DNA of 64,000 bases from Apostichopus californicus. Its lineage: Eukaryota > Echinodermata > Holothuroidea > Aspidochirotida > Stichopodidae. Numbering within the stretch: the stretch's first letter is position 1; every line of letters starts with the position of its first letter. The notes below the pieces were generated by a model, which saw only the letters and a list, made by a program, of their open reading frames with translations, did not search any database and was not told the DNA's origin. A program made the position numbers and the translations under genes. The stretch lies in assembly GCA_020650975.1 (NCBI GenBank), contig JAIPMN010000482.1, positions 20,059 to 84,058 on the forward strand. Direction: 5' to 3'. Shown one piece after another: positions 28,201 through 34,200 of the stretch.

Positions 28201-31200
28201 GTAATGATCCTTGTCACTCTCAGTTTGGTTATTACCGTAGGATTCAATCATTATGGCATTCCACCAATCCTTAAATCTGTTAAAACGATATAAACTTACG
28301 TAAATCCTGGAAAAACACGGTTTTTAGAAACAATATAGCCTTGTTTGTTTCAAAATGTGTTGTGTGATGTGATAGAAAATTGGGTATTTTGCAAGTTAAC
28401 AACTAAATGGTTCATTCATAACCGTGATAGATTTGCTAGCCTGTAAACATGCATTATAATGAAATGTGTTCACAAAATAGTATCACAGAATGGATTGGGT
28501 AATAAAACATTCCATAGGCACATAGGGATAGGGTGAAGCAGATGGTGGAGGTGCTGCTCTTAAAGAATGAGAGGCAAGTAATGTATCATAGGATCGTCAG
28601 TGATGCCAGGAATAGGTTGCCAAGGAAGATGAAATCATGTATATACTCTGTAGAAAATATGATTATGACAGTTTCAAATATCCAAGTTGGACACTTTTAC
28701 TGCTAGCAATCCTTGTTGTCAAACTTTGTCGTCGATAAAACACAGAAAACCTTTCGTGTTTAAGCAGCTCTTTGAGTTACTTTTGGTAAGTTAGTCAGCA
28801 GCTTGACATGTCAGTTTTCATGTCATCTGATAAAAATGTTATATTGTTGAAACATTTGAAGTTGTCCAACCTGTGTTTTGAATATTACCTGGGCTGGTTA
28901 TTTATTAATTTCTTGATCTCTACAGTTGAGTTCAAAGCCCTCATAGATATCTTCTTCTTCTTTTGGTTTAAAGATTCCTTGTTGCTGATTTACAGTATTG
29001 CTTGCATGCTTCTTACTGTCATTGGAACTTTACATTTATCATCCTCCATTTTACTCATAAAGTTCCTTTTTTAGCATTTAAACTATAAACCAATCTGCCA
29101 TTCTACATTTGTCAGGCATGAGCTTTTTCCGCGAATTCGCGGAATATCCGTGATTTCTTTTCTACCTTGGGGACAAAAACTATTATCCTAACACACTGTA
29201 GCATACGCAAACTGGAACCTATACCGCACTCTTTGCAAAGTTCCGTGATTTTTTTTGTACGCCAGGCTCATCCCTGATTTGTGAATTTGCCTGTTTGTCT
29301 CAATCTTGAAGAGTATATCCTTGGTCGCTGGGTGGAAAGTTTGAATCTTCTAAATCTTATCTGTTCACCTAGTACACAGCTGCTTTCTCAGTAATTTATT
29401 CACTCTTGCAACTTCAACACAGTTTTCCTCATTTCATGGTTCTGATAAAAAATAGAAAAAAATAAGAAGAAATTACTTGACTCTACCACAAACTTGTTTC
29501 AATTTGTAACACAAAATTAGCAGGCTTTTTTTTATCTTTTTTTCTTTTTTTCTGAATTAGTAATAATTTTTCATAATTTTCATGATTTATGTAATAACAA
29601 AGATCTTTCTTTCTCCATGTAGGATGTTGATGAGAATTAGCTGCGGTACAGTGTTTATCGACGAAATAAGTGTTTTTCTTGACAATGGACAGCCAGACGG
29701 GACAAGAACGATGATTCTATTCCATGTCAGAGATTCCGAAAGCGGGGAGATATTCACATCTGAAACTGTCATCAGGTAATATATACCCAAAGAAAAGCAT
29801 TATTAAATAATTTATTTATATCATTGTCATCCAATGTGAAGAAAGTTCTGTTATTATACTTCATAACTTAAGTAACCCAATGCATCTGCCCGGCTAACTC
29901 AGTCGGTAAAGCGTGAGACACTTAGTCTCTGGGTCACACATTTTATCCTTTCGTTTGATAGTGATTATCAATTTCCTTGAAAAGGATTTGGATAGATAGA
30001 GAAGTTATCTTTCAGGAAATGTAACAATGATTCTGATTGGTTGAGGTTTGCCACCGGGACAAGATGTTGGCAAAACAGTTTCTTTTAAAATTGCTTGAAG
30101 CAAGTCCCTCCAAATCATGTCAGTGGAGCAGATTTATAACATTATAACAATGCAAGTGTGTGTACATCGACTCCATGGGTTTTACTACAGCAGCTACGAA
30201 TCATAGATCTAACCGATAAACGCCAACATATTGGGTGATTTAAGTGTACAAATTTTATGCCACAAGGAACTAACATGGAGTACAGTATCTGCCCCACAAT
30301 AATAAGGTTTGCGGTTCAAATTCTCACCAAGAACAAGATCCTCTGTACCGGTTTAAAATAGTTGCTGCTTTGCAGTATTGTGTAAGCGGAGTCTCTTCCA
30401 CGGATGTGGTACAGTATTTCTGATTTGAGAATTGGGAAGTGGGCTTTGATTATGTTTTTCTTTCAATGGTTTGGAAGCAACTTCGTGCTCCATAAGCTGC
30501 ACTGAAGTGATTATGAATGGGGTACCTTCCCCCCTCCCTCAGTATTTAAGAAAGTTGTCAGATACCGAGAAGTAATTGTTGGAGCAGGTGTGCATGGAGA
30601 ATATTGGTACTTGTAATATTTTAGAAAGCCAAACCATGCATCACACACTCTCAAATTTCAATCAAAGATCATTTCACTATCACCCTTGAAGAGAATTTTT
30701 ACTTATCAACGTAGGCGTGGAGTTGAAGCTAAATACTGGTACACACCTCAATAACTGGGAATAAGTTAGGAGGGTAGAACCTCCAGGAGGCTCCAGCAAA
30801 AAATACCCGTCAAAACTTTGATCAATGAAAAGGATGGTAAAGTTGGACACAATACTGGTAAATTAGACTAGAATTGACAATGGAGAAAATGCATTGAAAG
30901 ACTGATGGAGCCATCGACAGAAAATGACGTTGTTATTCTCATAAGATTTCTGCGCACATCTTTAGTGCTATATCTGTATGTTTTTTATGCCCTATTAAAG
31001 TGCATTTCATTCTATACTTTAAACTCTGCAGTAAACTTGAAGAGAATAGTGCCAATAGGGTTGATCTGCCGATACTCAGTGGTGGAGTGGTTGCTGTTGT
31101 AAGTATATCTCTGAGATTTATCAAAGCGTTTCATCAGAAATCACTCTTGTTTTCTTGTTGTTTTTACGTGTTCCTTCATAGATCGACAAGAACTGGTCCT

Positions 31201-34200
31201 TTAAATGTATATAGCAATCGGCAAAATATTACATATGGCATATAATATAGACCTGGCCAGACTGCTGTCACACTAGATCTTGAGCAGGGCATCTGATCCG
31301 GAACAGATCTTCCTGTGGAGATCAAGTTCCTAGTGTGAAAGCTCTTGCACACAGGATCTGATATTAAGATCTTAATCCTTGTTTTTGGGGGAGAACAAAT
31401 ACAGAGCTCGAGATGAAAAAAAACAAATCTTATAGTTCCCTGGAACTTGGTATCACAAGATCACCGTGACATAATAACGTCATGTCCTATTTCTGGCCCC
31501 ACACTGCGTGTATCTGACAAAAGGGTGCATGCAAATATTACATGTAGTAAGAGCACTGTAGCTTGCTGTGTCCTTCATAACTTCCTTTCCATTGATCACC
31601 TGGTTGCTGCTTGGTCATCCGCGGAGGAGATCAAACTCTGAACGTAAATGAAATAGCAGAGCGAAACATTTGTGATTTTGAAAACATACTATTAAGGTCG
31701 GCGGATCAAGTGTGATATCATTTCTAACTATAAGCTCACCTAGATAGATTGGCCTATGTTGCATTTGTTTAAAATACCTATGTGCTAGCACACCTGGAAG
31801 GCAATTCTGTCATTGCCAAATATAATGTAAATTTTGCTTGACTCTGCAACGTAAATAATTCCTTTCTTTATTCAGCCGACCGGCACAGGAACAGCTGCCA
31901 GTCGACTTGGCTTCCTTGGCCTCTTATTTCTCCTTCTTGGTGCGTTCATCCTGCTTGGAGCCCTTCTTTTAATTTGTGGGATATGCTGCCTCCCTATCTG
32001 GTAAAAAGTTTAATCTTTTGTCTTCAAAGCAGCTATTTGATTTTGATCAAAGAAAAGCAAAAATTTCAATACTGAGAGATTTTAAAATCTTGTAGCAATG
32101 TGTTTTGTTGACATAATAGTCACATTCTATTTCAAGTAATGAAGAAACTGTTGATCTATCTCGTTGAAAGTTTCTGATTTGTTTCATTATTGGAAAAGTG
32201 TCATCGAAATATTAATGCTTGAAATATCAAAGAGGATTACTGATACCTAGTTAATAACATGATATAGTTTGATACTAAACATTATTATGTTAACACTGTT
32301 GAATTCTCAATTACCATTTCCTAGTAATGTAGATGTAACGATATTGGCTATAATAGCACTTTTATTTGGCTATATAAGAACACTTTTATTTAGCTATAAT
32401 AGCATTTCGATTTGTACCCTGCCTGGTGCAGCTGGGCATAAACATGTTTCTTGCTTATAATGTTTTACCAAATTTCCAACGTCAAAATAAATTTATAAAG
32501 CCCTAGCATGAATGCATTAGTTAAACCCTCATTGTAAATAAATAGCTGTTGCTAAAAGAATAATGCCTTGTGAAAGAAAAAGTGCAGTTAATAATTCATC
32601 ACCGATAAGACGCGTGGAGATTATCTTTCACAAACATGACCATTAATAAATTGATTAGACGACCTCATAGATTTGATTAAAACTAGCTAAAATATAACGT
32701 AGTATAATGAAGTACCAAAACTGTCTAAACACCACGAAATTACAGCCATAAATAATATTACATGTGGAGTGATGCAACGGAATGTTGCATCAGTTTCATA
32801 ACCTGATTCCATGTCAATTAACGTTTCAGGATTGAAAGGGGTCAGGTTATTCACGATTTGATAAATAATCTTTGAGGTATATTTTGAAATTCATTGCTTT
32901 TGCCGTCTTCTATAGTTGTTTCTTTCTGTTCATTCAAACAGTTGTGGGAGAACCAGAGCAAAGAATGGAGCTTTGGCTGGAGCTTCAGGGTCTGGAACTG
33001 ATAAAGTTGTGGGGTGAGAGCCGTGTAAACTTTTCATTTAGTTTTGTATGTACAATATTATTTTCCATATGGAGGAATAATTATGCAAATATATTAACAT
33101 TCATCTTTCCTTCTAATGGATAATTCATATAATTATGAAGCTAATACTTGCAATAATTTTGCATTCATTCCAAAAATCATGATTTTTTAAATGTATGGTT
33201 TTCTTACATTTTTTCCGTAATACATTGTAATGTGGAGTACGTGATTACATAACAATGTGTCTTCATTTAGTCTTACATGGCATCCAAGTTTTGGATTGAT
33301 TCAGTTTTGTTGTGTGATGCATCCTCCATATATTTGTAGAAATCGTTTTTAAAATGACATCTTGGAAACTATGACATACGATAAAATGATACATTCTCAG
33401 AAAATGTAATAAATTATTCGGTCTTTATTTATTCATGTTTTTACTTTCTTGCAGAGTTACATACACTGCATATAATGAAACTGGTGATTGGTCTCTTCAG
33501 AAGGAGTTTGAGGCACAGGTAAGGAGGATGCCTGTTCAATGTATGACTAACATCTAAAGGGGAAGATCTTACAGAAATAATTCATAATAAAGTTATTGTG
33601 TCAGGCAAGATAATCATCCCTCTGAAATAAAACTGGCAATGATGATTGCATGCTTGCATTTTGAAGTGAACAACTAGAAGTTGTTATTGCATTATTGTGA
33701 GCAAATTCTGTCAAGGGTTTCAATACATTCTCTTGTTTGATCACCCTTTGCTTGGTAAAGCAAGACTGAAATGTCAATTTTGAAATGTGCACAAGATGTA
33801 TTTTTTGTTGGAAGAAGGTTGATCTTAATTATGATCAAACTTCTCCTTGATGAATCTTGTCAGTGGCTATTGATCTTTGGGCTATTGCCATTAAATATTC
33901 CATGTTCCTTAGAATGCCTTCTATTGTTTTCTCGATACAGGAACAGACAATGGACTTTGGAACTGACAATGCTTACCAAGTGGATAAGGCATATGATGCC
34001 CTCTTGATGACCTCATTTGTTGGAGGGGGTCACATGACAGATGGTAATGGTTCTTCCCAAAAGAGTGGAACCCTCAGGTCCTCCATGAAGAAAGGCTTTG
34101 CCAGAGACAGATATAATACTATTGGAACTACTCATAGCGATGGATCTGTCAGCTTCCAAACGGACGAGGTGGATGCCGCAGGGGGTGGGAGATATCCGAG

